Position numbers and translations under genes: made by a program. A model generated the notes under the pieces. The model worked only from the letters and a program-made list of their open reading frames with translations, searched no databases and had not been told where the DNA came from. Below, piece by piece: positions 18,284 to 28,020 of a DNA stretch of 64,000 nucleotides (position 1 is its first letter; the number at the start of each line of letters is the position of its first letter). The stretch is from Pseudomonas sessilinigenes (lineage in GTDB: Bacteria > Pseudomonadota > Gammaproteobacteria > Pseudomonadales > Pseudomonadaceae), in the NCBI RefSeq assembly GCF_003850565.1, contig NZ_CP027706.1, forward strand, positions 1,798,001 through 1,862,000, in the 5' to 3' direction.

Positions 18284-20272
18284 ATGAGTTCCGCATTGTT
18301 CGTTCCCGAGCTCGGCCACCTGGCGATGATCCTGGCGCTGTGCCTGGCCCTGGTCCAGGCGGTGGTGCCGTTGCTGGGCGCCTGGCGTGGCGACCGCCTG
18401 TGGATGAGCCTGGCACAGCCGGCGGCCTGGGGGCAGTTCGCCTTCCTGGTGTTCGCCTTCGGCTGCCTGACCTACGCCTTCATGAATGACGATTTCTCGG
18501 TGGCCTACGTCGCCCACAACTCCAACAGCGCCTTGCCCTGGTACTACAAGTTCAGCGCCGTGTGGGGCGCCCACGAAGGATCGTTGTTGCTCTGGGCGCT
18601 GATCCTGGGCGGCTGGACCTTCGCCGTATCGGTGTTCTCGCGGCAGTTGCCACAAGTGATGCTGGCCCGGGTACTGGCGGTGATGGGCATGATCAGCACC
18701 GGTTTCCTATCGTTCCTGATCGTGACCTCCAACCCCTTCGCGCGGATCCTGCCCCAGGTTCCGGCCGATGGGCGCGACCTCAATCCGCTGTTGCAGGACA
18801 TCGGCCTGATCGTCCACCCACCGATGCTCTACATGGGCTATGTCGGTTTCTCGGTGGCCTTCGCCTTCGCCATCGCCGCGCTGCTCGGCGGCCGCCTGGA
18901 TGCCGCCTGGGCCCGCTGGTCGCGGCCCTGGACCATCGTCGCCTGGGCGTTCCTGGGCATCGGCATCACCCTGGGCTCCTGGTGGGCCTACTACGAGTTG
19001 GGCTGGGGTGGCTGGTGGTTCTGGGACCCGGTAGAAAACGCTTCCTTCATGCCCTGGCTGGTGGGCACCGCACTGATCCACTCCCTGGCCGTCACCGAGA
19101 AGCGCGGGGTGTTCAAGAGCTGGACCGTGCTGCTGGCGATCGCGGCGTTTTCCCTGAGCCTGCTGGGTACCTTCCTGGTCCGTTCCGGGGTCCTGACCTC
19201 GGTCCATGCCTTTGCCGCCGATCCTGAGCGCGGCGTGTTCATCCTGTTCTTCCTGTTGTTCGTGGTGGGCGGTTCCCTGACCCTGTTCGCCCTGCGCGCA
19301 CCGGTGGTCAAGAGCCAGGTGGGCTTCAGCCTGTGGTCCCGGGAAACCCTGCTGCTGGGCAATAACCTGGTGCTGGTGGTGGCGGCGTCGATGATTCTGC
19401 TGGGCACCCTGTATCCACTGGTGCTGGATGCCCTGAGCGGCGCCAAGCTGTCGGTGGGCCCGCCGTACTTCAACGCCCTGTTCATTCCGTTGATGGCCTT
19501 GCTGATGGTGGTGATGGCGGTTGGCGTGCTGGTGCGCTGGAAAGACACCCCGGTGAAGTGGCTGCTGGGCATGCTCGGTCCGGTGCTGCTGGGCAGCGTG
19601 GCCCTGGCCGTGGTGGCCGGCATCGCCTATGGCGACTTCAACTGGGCGGTGCTGGCGACCTTCATGCTGGCAGCCTGGGTGTTGCTGGCCAGCGTGCGGG
19701 ACATTTTCGACAAGACCCGCCACAAGGGCCTGATCAAGGGCCTGCCGAGCCTGACCCGCAGCTACTGGGGCATGCACCTGGCGCACGTGGGTATCGCGGT
19801 CTGCGCCCTGGGCGTGGTGCTGTCGAGCCAGAACAGCGCCGAGCGCGACCTGCGCCTGGAGCCGGGCGAGTCCATGGAACTGGCCGGCTACCACTTCATC
19901 TTCGAGGGCGCCAAGCACTTCGAAGGACCTAACTTCACGTCCGACAAGGGCACTGTCCGTGTCGTGCGCAACGGCAAGGAAGTGGCGGTGCTGCACCCGG
20001 AAAAACGCCTGTACACCGTGCAGAGCTCGATGATGACCGAGGCCGGGATCGATGCCGGTTTCACCCGTGACCTCTATGTCGCCCTGGGCGAATCCCTGGG
20101 TGATGGCGCCTGGGCCGTGCGGGTACACGTCAAGCCATTCGTGCGCTGGATCTGGCTGGGCGGTCTGCTGACCGGCCTGGGCGGGATGCTGGCGGCACTG
20201 GACCGGCGCTATCGAATCAAGGTGAAAAGCCGAGTGCGCGAGGCACTGGGCATGACGGGAGCCACCGCATGA
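18284..20272 (+). CDS. ccmF: Cytochrome c heme lyase subunit CcmF
   Basis: 662 residues with about 15 membrane helices. CcmF transfers heme from CcmE to apocytochrome c. The WWD-type motif is present as WGGWWFWDPVENASFMPW, with conserved His in FEGAKHFEG-side and LIVHPPMLYMG segments. It starts 3 bases after ccmE and overlaps ccmG by four bases. Confidence 0.96.
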   Translation: MSSALFVPELGHLAMILALCLALVQAVVPLLGAWRGDRLWMSLAQPAAWGQFAFLVFAFGCLTYAFMNDDFSVAYVAHNSNSALPWYYKFSAVWGAHEGSLLLWALILGGWTFAVSVFSRQLPQVMLARVLAVMGMISTGFLSFLIVTSNPFARILPQVPADGRDLNPLLQDIGLIVHPPMLYMGYVGFSVAFAFAIAALLGGRLDAAWARWSRPWTIVAWAFLGIGITLGSWWAYYELGWGGWWFWDPVENASFMPWLVGTALIHSLAVTEKRGVFKSWTVLLAIAAFSLSLLGTFLVRSGVLTSVHAFAADPERGVFILFFLLFVVGGSLTLFALRAPVVKSQVGFSLWSRETLLLGNNLVLVVAASMILLGTLYPLVLDALSGAKLSVGPPYFNALFIPLMALLMVVMAVGVLVRWKDTPVKWLLGMLGPVLLGSVALAVVAGIAYGDFNWAVLATFMLAAWVLLASVRDIFDKTRHKGLIKGLPSLTRSYWGMHLAHVGIAVCALGVVLSSQNSAERDLRLEPGESMELAGYHFIFEGAKHFEGPNFTSDKGTVRVVRNGKEVAVLHPEKRLYTVQSSMMTEAGIDAGFTRDLYVALGESLGDGAWAVRVHVKPFVRWIWLGGLLTGLGGMLAALDRRYRIKVKSRVREALGMTGATA

Positions 20273-20805
20273 AGCGCTGGATGATGATGTTGCCCCTGGC
20301 GGCGTTCCTGGTGGTGGCGGTGTTTCTCTACCGCGGCCTGTACCTGGACCCGGCCGAGCTGCCATCGGCGATGATCGGCAAGCCGTTCCCCGAGTTCTCC
20401 CTGCCTTCGGTGCAGGGCGACAAGACCCTGACCCGTGCCGACCTGCTGGGCAAGCCGGCGCTGGTCAATGTCTGGGCCACCTGGTGCATTTCCTGCCGGG
20501 TCGAGCATCCGGTGCTGAACAAGCTGGCCGAGCGCGGCGTGGTGATCTACGGGATCAACTACAAGGACGTCAACGCCGATGCCCTGAAGTGGCTGGCTGA
20601 GTTCCACAATCCCTACCTGCTGGACGTGCGTGACGAAGATGGCTCCCTGGGCCTGAACCTTGGTGTGTATGGCGCTCCGGAAACCTTCTTCATCGATGCC
20701 AAGGGCATCATCCGCGACAAGTATGTCGGGGTGATCGACGAGGTGATATGGCGCGAACAGCTGGCTGCCAAGTACCAGGCCCTGGTGGACGAGGCCAAGC
20801 CATGA
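20269..20805 (+). CDS. ccmG: Thiol:disulfide oxidoreductase CcmG/DsbE
   Basis: 178 residues. It is a membrane-tethered periplasmic thioredoxin (anchor about 5-22) that keeps the CXXCH cysteines of apocytochrome c reduced. The active site is C73-I-S-C76 in WATWCISCRVEHP, with the cis-Pro motif GAPETFFID. It overlaps both ccmF and ccmH (ATGA). Confidence 0.95.
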   Translation: MKRWMMMLPLAAFLVVAVFLYRGLYLDPAELPSAMIGKPFPEFSLPSVQGDKTLTRADLLGKPALVNVWATWCISCRVEHPVLNKLAERGVVIYGINYKDVNADALKWLAEFHNPYLLDVRDEDGSLGLNLGVYGAPETFFIDAKGIIRDKYVGVIDEVIWREQLAAKYQALVDEAKP

Positions 20806-21272
20806 AGCGCTGGTTATTCGCCGCCCTGTTGGGCTTGAGCATTGCGGGGGTGGCCCATGCCGCCATCGACACCTACCAGTTCGCCAATGACAGCGAGCGC
20901 GAACGCTTCCATGAGTTGACCAAGGAACTGCGCTGCCCCAAGTGCCAGAACCAGGATATCGCCGACTCCAACGCGCCCATCGCCGCGGACTTGCGCAAAG
21001 AGATTTTCCGCATGCTCGGCGAGGGCAAGGACAATCAGCAAATCGTCGATTTCATGGTCGACCGCTACGGCGACTTCGTACGCTACAACCCGGCCCTGAC
21101 CGGCAAGACCGCCTTGCTCTGGTTCGGCCCCGCCGCCCTGTTGCTGGGCGGCCTGGTGATCATCGCCGTGATTGTCCGGCGCCGCCGCGCCCAGCGCGGC
21201 GACAGCCCGAACACGCTTTCCGCCGAGGAGCGGCAGCGCCTTGACCAACTGCTGGATAAAAAACACCCATGA
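20802..21272 (+). CDS. ccmH: Cytochrome c maturation protein CcmH (CcmL-type, short)
   Basis: 156 residues. A signal peptide ends near AHA (residue ~20). The redox motif LRCPKC is at C45/C48, and one C-terminal membrane helix (about 103-125) precedes an RRRR stop-transfer. It reduces apocytochrome thiols together with CcmG. The true start is ATG 20802, which overlaps the ccmG stop; longer readings run into ccmG. Confidence 0.95.
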   Translation: MKRWLFAALLGLSIAGVAHAAIDTYQFANDSERERFHELTKELRCPKCQNQDIADSNAPIAADLRKEIFRMLGEGKDNQQIVDFMVDRYGDFVRYNPALTGKTALLWFGPAALLLGGLVIIAVIVRRRRAQRGDSPNTLSAEERQRLDQLLDKKHP

Positions 21273-22474
21273 TTGATTTCTGGCTTGCGGCAGGCCTGTT
21301 GCTCCTGATCGCCTTGAGTTTCCTGTTGATCCCGGTATTGCGCGAACGTCGCGCCCAGCGTGAAGAGGATCGGACCGCCCTGAACGTGGCGTTGTATGAA
21401 GAGCGCCTGGCCGAGCTGCAGGGCCAGCAGCAAGAAGGCGTGCTCACTACCGAGCAACTGGACAGCGGTCGCGCCGAGGCCGCCCGCGAGTTGCTGGCGG
21501 ACACCGAAGGCAGTGGCCAGGCCAGCGGTTCGCGCCTGGGCAAGCCGCTACCCTTGCTGGCTGCGTTGCTGGTGCCGGTACTGGGCGTGGCCTTGTACCT
21601 GCACTTCGGCGCCAGCGACAAAGTCGAGCTGACTCGCGAGTTCGCCCAGGCGCCGCAGACCATGGAGGAAATGACCCAGCGCCTGGAGCGTGCGGTGGCG
21701 GCCCAGCCGGACTCCGCCGAAGGGCTGTACTTCCTCGGGCGTACCTACATGGCCCAGGACCGGCCGGCGGACGCGGCGAAGATCTTCGAGCGCACCGTGG
21801 CCCTGGCCGGGCGTCAGCCCGAGCTGCTGGGGCAGTGGGCCCAGGCCCAGTATTTCGCCGACGACAAGAAGTGGTCGGACAAGGTCCAGGCCCTCACCGA
21901 CGAAGCGCTCAAGGCCGACCCCAATGAAGTCACCAGCCTGGGCCTGCTGGGCATCGCTGCGTTCGAGGCCGAGCGGTTCCAGGACGCCATCGACTACTGG
22001 AAGCGCCTGCAGGCGCAATTGCCGCCGGACGACAAGTCCCGTGCTGCCCTGCAAGGCGGGATCGACCGGGCCAGCGAGAAACTGGTGGCTGCCGGGGGCA
22101 AGGTTGCCACCGAGCCGACGGCCAAGGCCAAGGGTGCACTGATCAAGGTCCGGGTCGACCTGGCCGCCGAGCTCAAGGCCAAGGTCCAGCCAGGCGACAG
22201 CGTATTCATCTTCGCCCGTGCCACCCAGGGGCCGCCTGCGCCACTGGCCGCCAAGCGCCTGACGGTCGCCGACCTGCCGACTACCGTCGAGCTGGGCGAT
22301 GCCGATGCGATGATGCCGCAGTTGAAACTGTCGAACTTTCCTGAAGTCCAACTGGTTGCGCGCGTATCCCGTGCCGGCCAGCCAATGACCGGCGAATGGG
22401 TCGGGCGTAGCCAGCCCCTGGCCAGCAGCACCCGTGCCGCCCAGCAGCTGACCATCGACACTCCGGATCAATAA
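21269..22474 (+). CDS. ccmI: Cytochrome c maturation protein CcmI (CycH)
   Basis: 401 residues. Two N-terminal membrane segments (about 3-23 and 93-113) flank a short charged loop. A TPR-containing periplasmic domain (about 145-270) captures apocytochrome C termini. A C-terminal Ig-like region follows. It is separate from CcmH, as usual in pseudomonads, and overlaps it by four bases. Confidence 0.93.
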   Translation: MIDFWLAAGLLLLIALSFLLIPVLRERRAQREEDRTALNVALYEERLAELQGQQQEGVLTTEQLDSGRAEAARELLADTEGSGQASGSRLGKPLPLLAALLVPVLGVALYLHFGASDKVELTREFAQAPQTMEEMTQRLERAVAAQPDSAEGLYFLGRTYMAQDRPADAAKIFERTVALAGRQPELLGQWAQAQYFADDKKWSDKVQALTDEALKADPNEVTSLGLLGIAAFEAERFQDAIDYWKRLQAQLPPDDKSRAALQGGIDRASEKLVAAGGKVATEPTAKAKGALIKVRVDLAAELKAKVQPGDSVFIFARATQGPPAPLAAKRLTVADLPTTVELGDADAMMPQLKLSNFPEVQLVARVSRAGQPMTGEWVGRSQPLASSTRAAQQLTIDTPDQ

Positions 22475-22488
22475 GCAGAGAAGCCGTC

Positions 22489-22911
22489 ATGACCGCCATC
22501 GCTCGCATCACCCTGTTGTCACTGGTCCTGGGGTTGAGCGCTTGTACGGTCCATCGGCCGCTTCCCACCAGTTCCGAGCCCATCCCGCCAGCGGGGCCGA
22601 GTACGCACCCGGCCCCCAGCCCGGCACCGTCGACCAGGCCGGTCACGCCGGGCACGCCCCATGCCCCCGCGCCTGCGACCAAGCCCTTGCCTCGCACTTC
22701 CACCCACTTCGCACCGCCGCCTGGTGGCAACAGTCACTGGGATGCGCGACTGGGGGTCTATGTGCTGGATAACCAGAGCAACACCTTCTACCGCCAGCGC
22801 ACCTATTACCGCTGGAACAATGGTTGGAGCCGCGCCATCAGCCCCGACGGCCCGTGGGAGGACACCGATATCCATGGTGTGCCGGCAGGGCTCGGGCGCC
22901 AGTTCCAGTAA
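22489..22911 (+). CDS. Proline-rich lipoprotein of unknown function
   Basis: 140 residues. The signal peptide ends in lipobox L-S-A-C with lipidated C19 and Thr at +2, which predicts the outer membrane. Residues 22-75 are Pro/Ser/Thr-rich and likely span or extend. The C-terminal ~60 residues (WDARLGVYVL..., YYRWNNGWSRA, GPWEDTDIHGVP) form a compact aromatic domain. It starts 14 bases after ccmI and may be co-transcribed, though a role in cytochrome maturation is not shown. Confidence 0.75.
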   Translation: MTAIARITLLSLVLGLSACTVHRPLPTSSEPIPPAGPSTHPAPSPAPSTRPVTPGTPHAPAPATKPLPRTSTHFAPPPGGNSHWDARLGVYVLDNQSNTFYRQRTYYRWNNGWSRAISPDGPWEDTDIHGVPAGLGRQFQ

Positions 22912-23002
22912 GCCGGGCCACAGGCTCGGGTCTCCCATTTAAGCCACCAGCTCGCTGGCCGATACAGCGGGGTGTTCCCGAGTAGTGGCTATCGAGTGTC
23001 CG

Positions 23003-24145
23003 ATGAAGAAAGACCTGAACAAACCCTATTTTGCGCCGATGTTTTTCTGGCTGGTGGTGATCGGCGTTCTGCTGCTGGTATATGGCATGGGGCCGGCCGA
23101 AGTGCCGGAGCTGATCTATCTGTCGGTACAACCGTTGTCCTTGCTGGTGGTCTTCGCCTTTTTCTATTACCTGTGTTGCTGGACCTTGATCTCGGTGTTC
23201 CCACTGGGCGAGGTGGGCTGGAAGAAGGTGGATTATCTTTGGTTGGCCCTGGCGTCCATGGCGTTGGTCAGTGCGACCCAGGTGGTGCGGGTGGACTGGT
23301 TCCAGACCGACTTCCATCTGGCCCAGAGCGCCGAGTCCGGCTTGCAGCGACGGGTGATGGCGGACATCGACGACCTGCTGGCCCCCGAACAGTGCAAGTC
23401 GGCACCCCAGCGCCTTGAACCCCAGGACGCCGCCCAGGTAGCCAGCCTGTGCGAACGCTTCGCCACACTGCCGCGCATGGCCGATGGGCGCTTGTCGACA
23501 CTCGGCGTGGCCCAGGTGGAACAGGCCCTGGAATCGCTGCAGGGCGAGTATTCCTCACCCCTGGTCAGCCAGTGGCTGGAACGTATCGGGACCGACTTCT
23601 CCGAGCAAAAGCGCCAGCGCGAGGAAGTCCGCCGCCTGCATCAGCTGACGCAGGCCAGCCAGGCTGAAAAAACCTACAGCTACTGTTCTCCCTTGCTATT
23701 GGTGATTGCCCTGGCCCTGCGAGCTGCCAAGGTCACCGGCGAGGTGCTGCTCAAGGCGCCGCGGCGGCGCAAGCTGTGGCTGATCGTCAATCGGCGCGTG
23801 GTCCTCGATGGCCAGGGGTTTGCCCGTGGAGCCCGTGCCCGCCTGGACGAAGCCTTGAGGAACTGGCGAGTCGCGCAGTGGGGGGTGGTGCACCTGGCGT
23901 GCGATTTCATCGCCCCGGCCAGTCCACAGGACACCCAGGTGCCGGTGGGGGCAGGGTTCTACGAAAATGAATTCCATCTGGCTAACCTCGCTGAATTCGA
24001 TAGCAGCGAATTCGTCGAATGGACTGCCAGCCAGAGCATCGATCTTCTGTACCTGGTGGGGGAGACCGACGCCGGGCTGATCGAGCGCGTGCGCCGCTGG
24101 GGCCAGGAGAGCAACGTCGAGGTCCTGATTCGCGAGCGGATCTGA
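23003..24145 (+). CDS. Unknown inner-membrane protein with cytoplasmic C-terminal domain
   Basis: 380 residues from ATG 23003 (a GTG at 22985 is in frame). Three hydrophobic segments (about 11-30, 44-65 and 77-95) are followed by an extracytoplasmic stretch of ~130 residues with two Cys. A further hydrophobic segment (about 229-246) precedes a basic PRRRKLW boundary and a ~130-residue soluble domain with alternating beta/alpha character ending in a GETDAGLIERVRRWG... stretch. I do not recognise the family. It stands alone between the lipoprotein gene and a LysR gene. Confidence 0.7.
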   Translation: MKKDLNKPYFAPMFFWLVVIGVLLLVYGMGPAEVPELIYLSVQPLSLLVVFAFFYYLCCWTLISVFPLGEVGWKKVDYLWLALASMALVSATQVVRVDWFQTDFHLAQSAESGLQRRVMADIDDLLAPEQCKSAPQRLEPQDAAQVASLCERFATLPRMADGRLSTLGVAQVEQALESLQGEYSSPLVSQWLERIGTDFSEQKRQREEVRRLHQLTQASQAEKTYSYCSPLLLVIALALRAAKVTGEVLLKAPRRRKLWLIVNRRVVLDGQGFARGARARLDEALRNWRVAQWGVVHLACDFIAPASPQDTQVPVGAGFYENEFHLANLAEFDSSEFVEWTASQSIDLLYLVGETDAGLIERVRRWGQESNVEVLIRERI

Positions 24146-24172
24146 GTGCCTGTTCGTCCTTGCCTCCTGGGC

Positions 24173-25087
24173 TTACGGCTGCCAGCCAAATCCCGGGCTT
24201 TCACCGAACCATTGCACGGCCTGCTCTCGAAAGGCATCGACCAGTTGGGAGTCGCTCTGGGCCCGTGACTGGGCCAGGACGATGCGTTGCAGGGGCAGGG
24301 CTTCACTGATTGGGCGTACCGCCAGGGGCTGGCCGTCGTAGCTGTGATCGCCAAAAGGCCGGGTATACGCCACTGCCACGCCCAGGCCGTTGGCCACCAG
24401 GCCGCGTTGCAGCTCGAACGAGTGGGTCTTGCTCAGGTTTTGTGGTTGCAGCCCATGGAAACGAAACAGATCCAGGAAGTGCTGCCAGCTATAGGCCTGT
24501 CCAGTCAGTACCAGGGGATACTCGCAAAGTTGCTGCAGGCTAACCTTGTGCTGCGCGGCCAGAGGATGGTTGGCTGGCAGCAGCGCATGGGCCGCCAACT
24601 CGCACAGTACGGTGGTGTGGACGCCGTCCGGCAGGCCCAGGTCGTAGCTCAGAGCGACGTCCAGGCTGCCATTGCTCAATTGCTTGCCAATCTGGTCGAA
24701 GCCACATTCGCGAATCGCCACCCTGATGGCTGGATGACGCTGCTGCAAGCCCCGTAGTAGCTGCGGCAGGCAGTAGGGCGCCAGGTCCTCGAAGCAAGCC
24801 AGCATCAGCTCTCCGGACAGGGCGTCGTTGGTGGCCAGGCTCTCCAGTTCGTGTACCCCAGCCAGGATCTGCCGGGCCTTGTCCATCGCCACACGGCCGA
24901 AAGGGGTGAGCGTCATGCCCAGCCCACGCTGGCGAATGAACAGCAACTGGCCCAGGTGCCCTTCCAGCTCGCTGATCGCCGCAGATATTGCAGGCTGCGA
25001 CACGTTCAGGTGTTCGGCGGCTTGGGTGATGTTGCTGTGGCGAGTGACCGCCAGGGCATATCGCAGGTGGCGCAGGCTGATCTTCAT
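24173..25087 (-). CDS. LysR-family transcriptional regulator
   Basis: 304 residues. The N-terminal winged helix-turn-helix reads SNITQAAEHLNVSQPAISAA (about 17-36), followed by a substrate-binding domain. ATG 25087 (MKISLRHLRY) is the conserved type of start; an upstream ATG at 25117 would add a ten-residue extension. It is divergent from the M20 amidohydrolase and MHS transporter genes, the usual arrangement when the regulator controls them. The effector is unknown. Confidence 0.88.
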   Translation of the reverse strand: MKISLRHLRYALAVTRHSNITQAAEHLNVSQPAISAAISELEGHLGQLLFIRQRGLGMTLTPFGRVAMDKARQILAGVHELESLATNDALSGELMLACFEDLAPYCLPQLLRGLQQRHPAIRVAIRECGFDQIGKQLSNGSLDVALSYDLGLPDGVHTTVLCELAAHALLPANHPLAAQHKVSLQQLCEYPLVLTGQAYSWQHFLDLFRFHGLQPQNLSKTHSFELQRGLVANGLGVAVAYTRPFGDHSYDGQPLAVRPISEALPLQRIVLAQSRAQSDSQLVDAFREQAVQWFGESPGFGWQP

Positions 25088-25266
25088 AAGAAATTCCGAG
25101 GAGCCAGATCGGAACATATTATTTTATTTTTGCCAGGGCCTGGGGCGATAGTCGGCGTGCCGTCGCGATGGGGTGGGTCCGCCCTGGCGTGCCGGCGACA
25201 TCCTACAAGAGCCTGACAGCGTCTCAGCCGACGATCAGGCCGTACCACATCGCTGAGGAGTAACCC

Positions 25267-26454
25267 ATGCCGAACCACGCGATCCTGCCTGAAGTACAAG
25301 CATCGATTCCCTCCATGATTGCCCTGCGCCAGCATCTGCACGCCCATCCCGAGTTGAGTTATGAGGAATTCGCCACCAGCGAACTGGTCGCCGAGAAGCT
25401 GCGTGAGTGGGGGTACGAAGTCCACCAGGGGCTGGCCGGCACCGGGGTGGTCGGCTCGCTGCGCAAGGGCCGCAGCGGCCGGGTCATCGGCTTGCGGGCG
25501 GACATGGACGCGCTGCCGATCCTGGAGAGCAGCGGCTTGCCTTATGCCAGTCGCCATGAAGGCAAGATGCACGCCTGTGGCCACGACGGGCATACGGCGA
25601 TGTTGCTCGCCGCCGGCCAGTGCCTGGCTCGGGATATCGACTTCGATGGCACTGTGCGCCTGATTTTCCAGCCTGCCGAAGAGGGGCATGTAGGGGCACG
25701 CAAGATGATCGAGGACGGCCTGTTCCAGTTGTTTCCCTGCGATGCGGTGTTCGCCATGCACAATTGGCCGGGCCTGCCGGTGGGGCGCTTTGGCTTCCTG
25801 GCCGGGCCGTTCATGGCCTCGGCCGATACCGTGACCATTCGCATCCACGGTCGTGGTGGCCACGGGGCCATGCCCCACGACACCGTGGACCCGGTGGTGG
25901 CCGCTGCCTCGCTGGTGATGGCTTTGCAGACCGTGGTGGCGCGTAATGTGCCGCCCCTGGACATGGGTGTGGTGGGGGTCGGGGCGATTCACGGTGGCAG
26001 CAGTTCGTCGGTGGTGCCCACCAGTGTCGAGCTCGCCGTGACGGTCAGGGCCTTGAAAACATCCATCCGTGACCTGCTGCTCAAGCGCATCGATGAACTG
26101 GCCCAGGCACAAGCCCAGGCATACGGCGCGACGGCCGAGGTACTGGTCAGCCCCAATGCCTTTCCCGTGCTGTTCAACCATCCGCGGGAAACCGAACTGG
26201 CGCGCCGTGTGGTCCAGGACTGGCTGGGCAACGACGGCCTGGTGCCCGATATGCAGCCGATGACCTGCAGCGAGGATTTCTCCTTCATGCTGCAAGCCTG
26301 CCCTGGCAGCTACCTGATCATGGGCAATGGCGAGGGAGAAGAGGGCGGCTGCCTGCTGCACAACCCAGGTTACGACTTCAACGATGCCGGGCTGCCTTAT
26401 GGCGCTACCTACTGGGTCAAGCTGGTGAGCGCCTTCCTCGATCCCGACGACTGA
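25267..26454 (+). CDS. M20-family amidohydrolase (hippurate hydrolase-like)
   Basis: 395 residues. M20D peptidase/amidohydrolases cleave N-acyl amino acids and related amides with a metal pair. Metal-binding and catalytic features are visible: LRADMDALP, ACGHDGHTAML, FQPAEEGHVGA and a late SEDFSFM. The dimerisation insert lies around 185-300. ATG 25267 has GAGGAG upstream. With the LysR gene and the transporter it forms a likely uptake-and-hydrolysis unit for one substrate, not identifiable from sequence. Confidence 0.9.
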   Translation: MPNHAILPEVQASIPSMIALRQHLHAHPELSYEEFATSELVAEKLREWGYEVHQGLAGTGVVGSLRKGRSGRVIGLRADMDALPILESSGLPYASRHEGKMHACGHDGHTAMLLAAGQCLARDIDFDGTVRLIFQPAEEGHVGARKMIEDGLFQLFPCDAVFAMHNWPGLPVGRFGFLAGPFMASADTVTIRIHGRGGHGAMPHDTVDPVVAAASLVMALQTVVARNVPPLDMGVVGVGAIHGGSSSSVVPTSVELAVTVRALKTSIRDLLLKRIDELAQAQAQAYGATAEVLVSPNAFPVLFNHPRETELARRVVQDWLGNDGLVPDMQPMTCSEDFSFMLQACPGSYLIMGNGEGEEGGCLLHNPGYDFNDAGLPYGATYWVKLVSAFLDPDD

Positions 26455-26532
26455 TCCACACCTTCTGACAATGATACCGACCAGGCCCGTCCGGCTTGGT
26501 CGGTTGTGGATAGGTATGCCTTGGAGAATCCC

Positions 26533-27870
26533 ATGACTGTTCTTCGCCAGTCCCATCTGCCGCTTGTCGCATCTGACCTACCTGTATCGCGCCGTCGAGT
26601 GATCGTTGGCACCACCATCGGCAATGCCCTGGAGTTCTTCGACTTCACGGTTTTCAGTTTCCTGATGCTGTTTATCGGTCCCTTGTTTTTCCCGGCAGCT
26701 TCCGCTTACGGCCAGCTGTTGTTGACCACTGCCACCTTCGGCGTGGGTTTCCTGATGCGTCCGGTAGGGGCGATGCTGATCGGCTCCTACTCCGATCGTT
26801 TCGGGCGGCGTTCGGCATTGACCCTGACGCTGTTCCTCATGGGCCTGGGCTGCGGCCTGATGGCCTTGACTCCGACCTATGCCCAGATCGGCATGGCCGC
26901 CCCCCTGGTCATGGCCCTGGCGCGGTTGATCCAGGGTTTCGCGGCCGGGGGCGAGGTGGGGGCAGCGACCACTTTACTGGTCGAGCATGCACCGGCATCG
27001 CAGCGGGGCTTCTATGCCAGCTGGCAGTTCGGCAGCCAGTCCCTGGGGATCTTTCTCGGCGCGATCATGGTGGCAGCCCTGGTGGCGGGGCTGGGCCAGG
27101 GGGCGATGGCTGAATGGGGGTGGCGCATCCCGTTCTTCATCGGGATGCTCACCGCCCCGGTGGGGTGGTACATCCGCCGGCATCTGGAGGACACGCTGGT
27201 GGCCGGCGTGCCCAGTGCGCAGAGTCGGCAGGCCATGGAGCGTGCTGCTCGCAGCAGCCCTTTGCGCGAGTTGTTTGGCAAGCACAAGGCAACGCTGTGC
27301 AAAAGCGTGCTGCTGATGCTGGGGGCCATGGTCTCGACCCAGATCATTGCCTTCTACATGCCGGCCTATGCTGCCCGGGTGCTGGGCTTGCCCACTACTT
27401 CCAGCCTGCTGGCCAGCGTGGTGGTGGGCGCGGTGTGTTTCCTGCTGTCGCCATGGGTGGGTTGGCTGGCCGATCGCTGGGGGCGCAAGCGGGTGATCTT
27501 CCATTCAAGACTCTTGACCCTGGTCGCGATCGTGCCGTGTTTCCAGTGGCTGATTGCGGCTCCAAGCCTGTCCAGCTTGCTCCTGATCATCGGTTTGCTG
27601 TCGGTGCTGCTGACCTTGCAGACGGTGCCGGGCATCACCATGTTGCCGGAGATGTTCCCCAAATCCGTGCGCACCACGGGCATGGCGGCAGCGTATGGGA
27701 TCGGCGTCTCGGTGTTCGGCGGCTTTGCCCAGTTCTTCGTGACCTGGTTGCTGCAGGTGACCGAGCAGGCCCTGGCCCCGGCCTGGTACATGATGGCGAC
27801 AGTGGCCCTGTCCACCCTGGTGCTGCTGTGGGTCCGTGATCGTACCGGCGAAGACATCGATGGCGGCTGA
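26533..27870 (+). CDS. MFS transporter, metabolite:H+ symporter (MHS) family
   Basis: 445 residues with 12 predicted membrane helices. The first helix signature GNALEFFDFTVFSFL and the loop SYSDRFGRRSAL are typical of the MHS group, which includes citrate, alpha-ketoglutarate and dicarboxylate symporters. ATG 26533 has GGAG upstream; it begins 78 bases after the amidohydrolase, so the two are probably co-transcribed. Confidence 0.9.
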   Translation: MTVLRQSHLPLVASDLPVSRRRVIVGTTIGNALEFFDFTVFSFLMLFIGPLFFPAASAYGQLLLTTATFGVGFLMRPVGAMLIGSYSDRFGRRSALTLTLFLMGLGCGLMALTPTYAQIGMAAPLVMALARLIQGFAAGGEVGAATTLLVEHAPASQRGFYASWQFGSQSLGIFLGAIMVAALVAGLGQGAMAEWGWRIPFFIGMLTAPVGWYIRRHLEDTLVAGVPSAQSRQAMERAARSSPLRELFGKHKATLCKSVLLMLGAMVSTQIIAFYMPAYAARVLGLPTTSSLLASVVVGAVCFLLSPWVGWLADRWGRKRVIFHSRLLTLVAIVPCFQWLIAAPSLSSLLLIIGLLSVLLTLQTVPGITMLPEMFPKSVRTTGMAAAYGIGVSVFGGFAQFFVTWLLQVTEQALAPAWYMMATVALSTLVLLWVRDRTGEDIDGG

Positions 27871-28020
27871 GTCCGGGCCGCCACCGCTATGCCCTGTCCC
27901 GCTCCAAGAGCAACGATGCATGTGCTTACATTTTTTCCGATAGCAGGCTAATGTTTTTCTTCGGCCCTGGTGCTGGCAGCCTGGCGCCGTGCAATCCGTT
28001 CAACAGAGGAAGGCGCTCCT

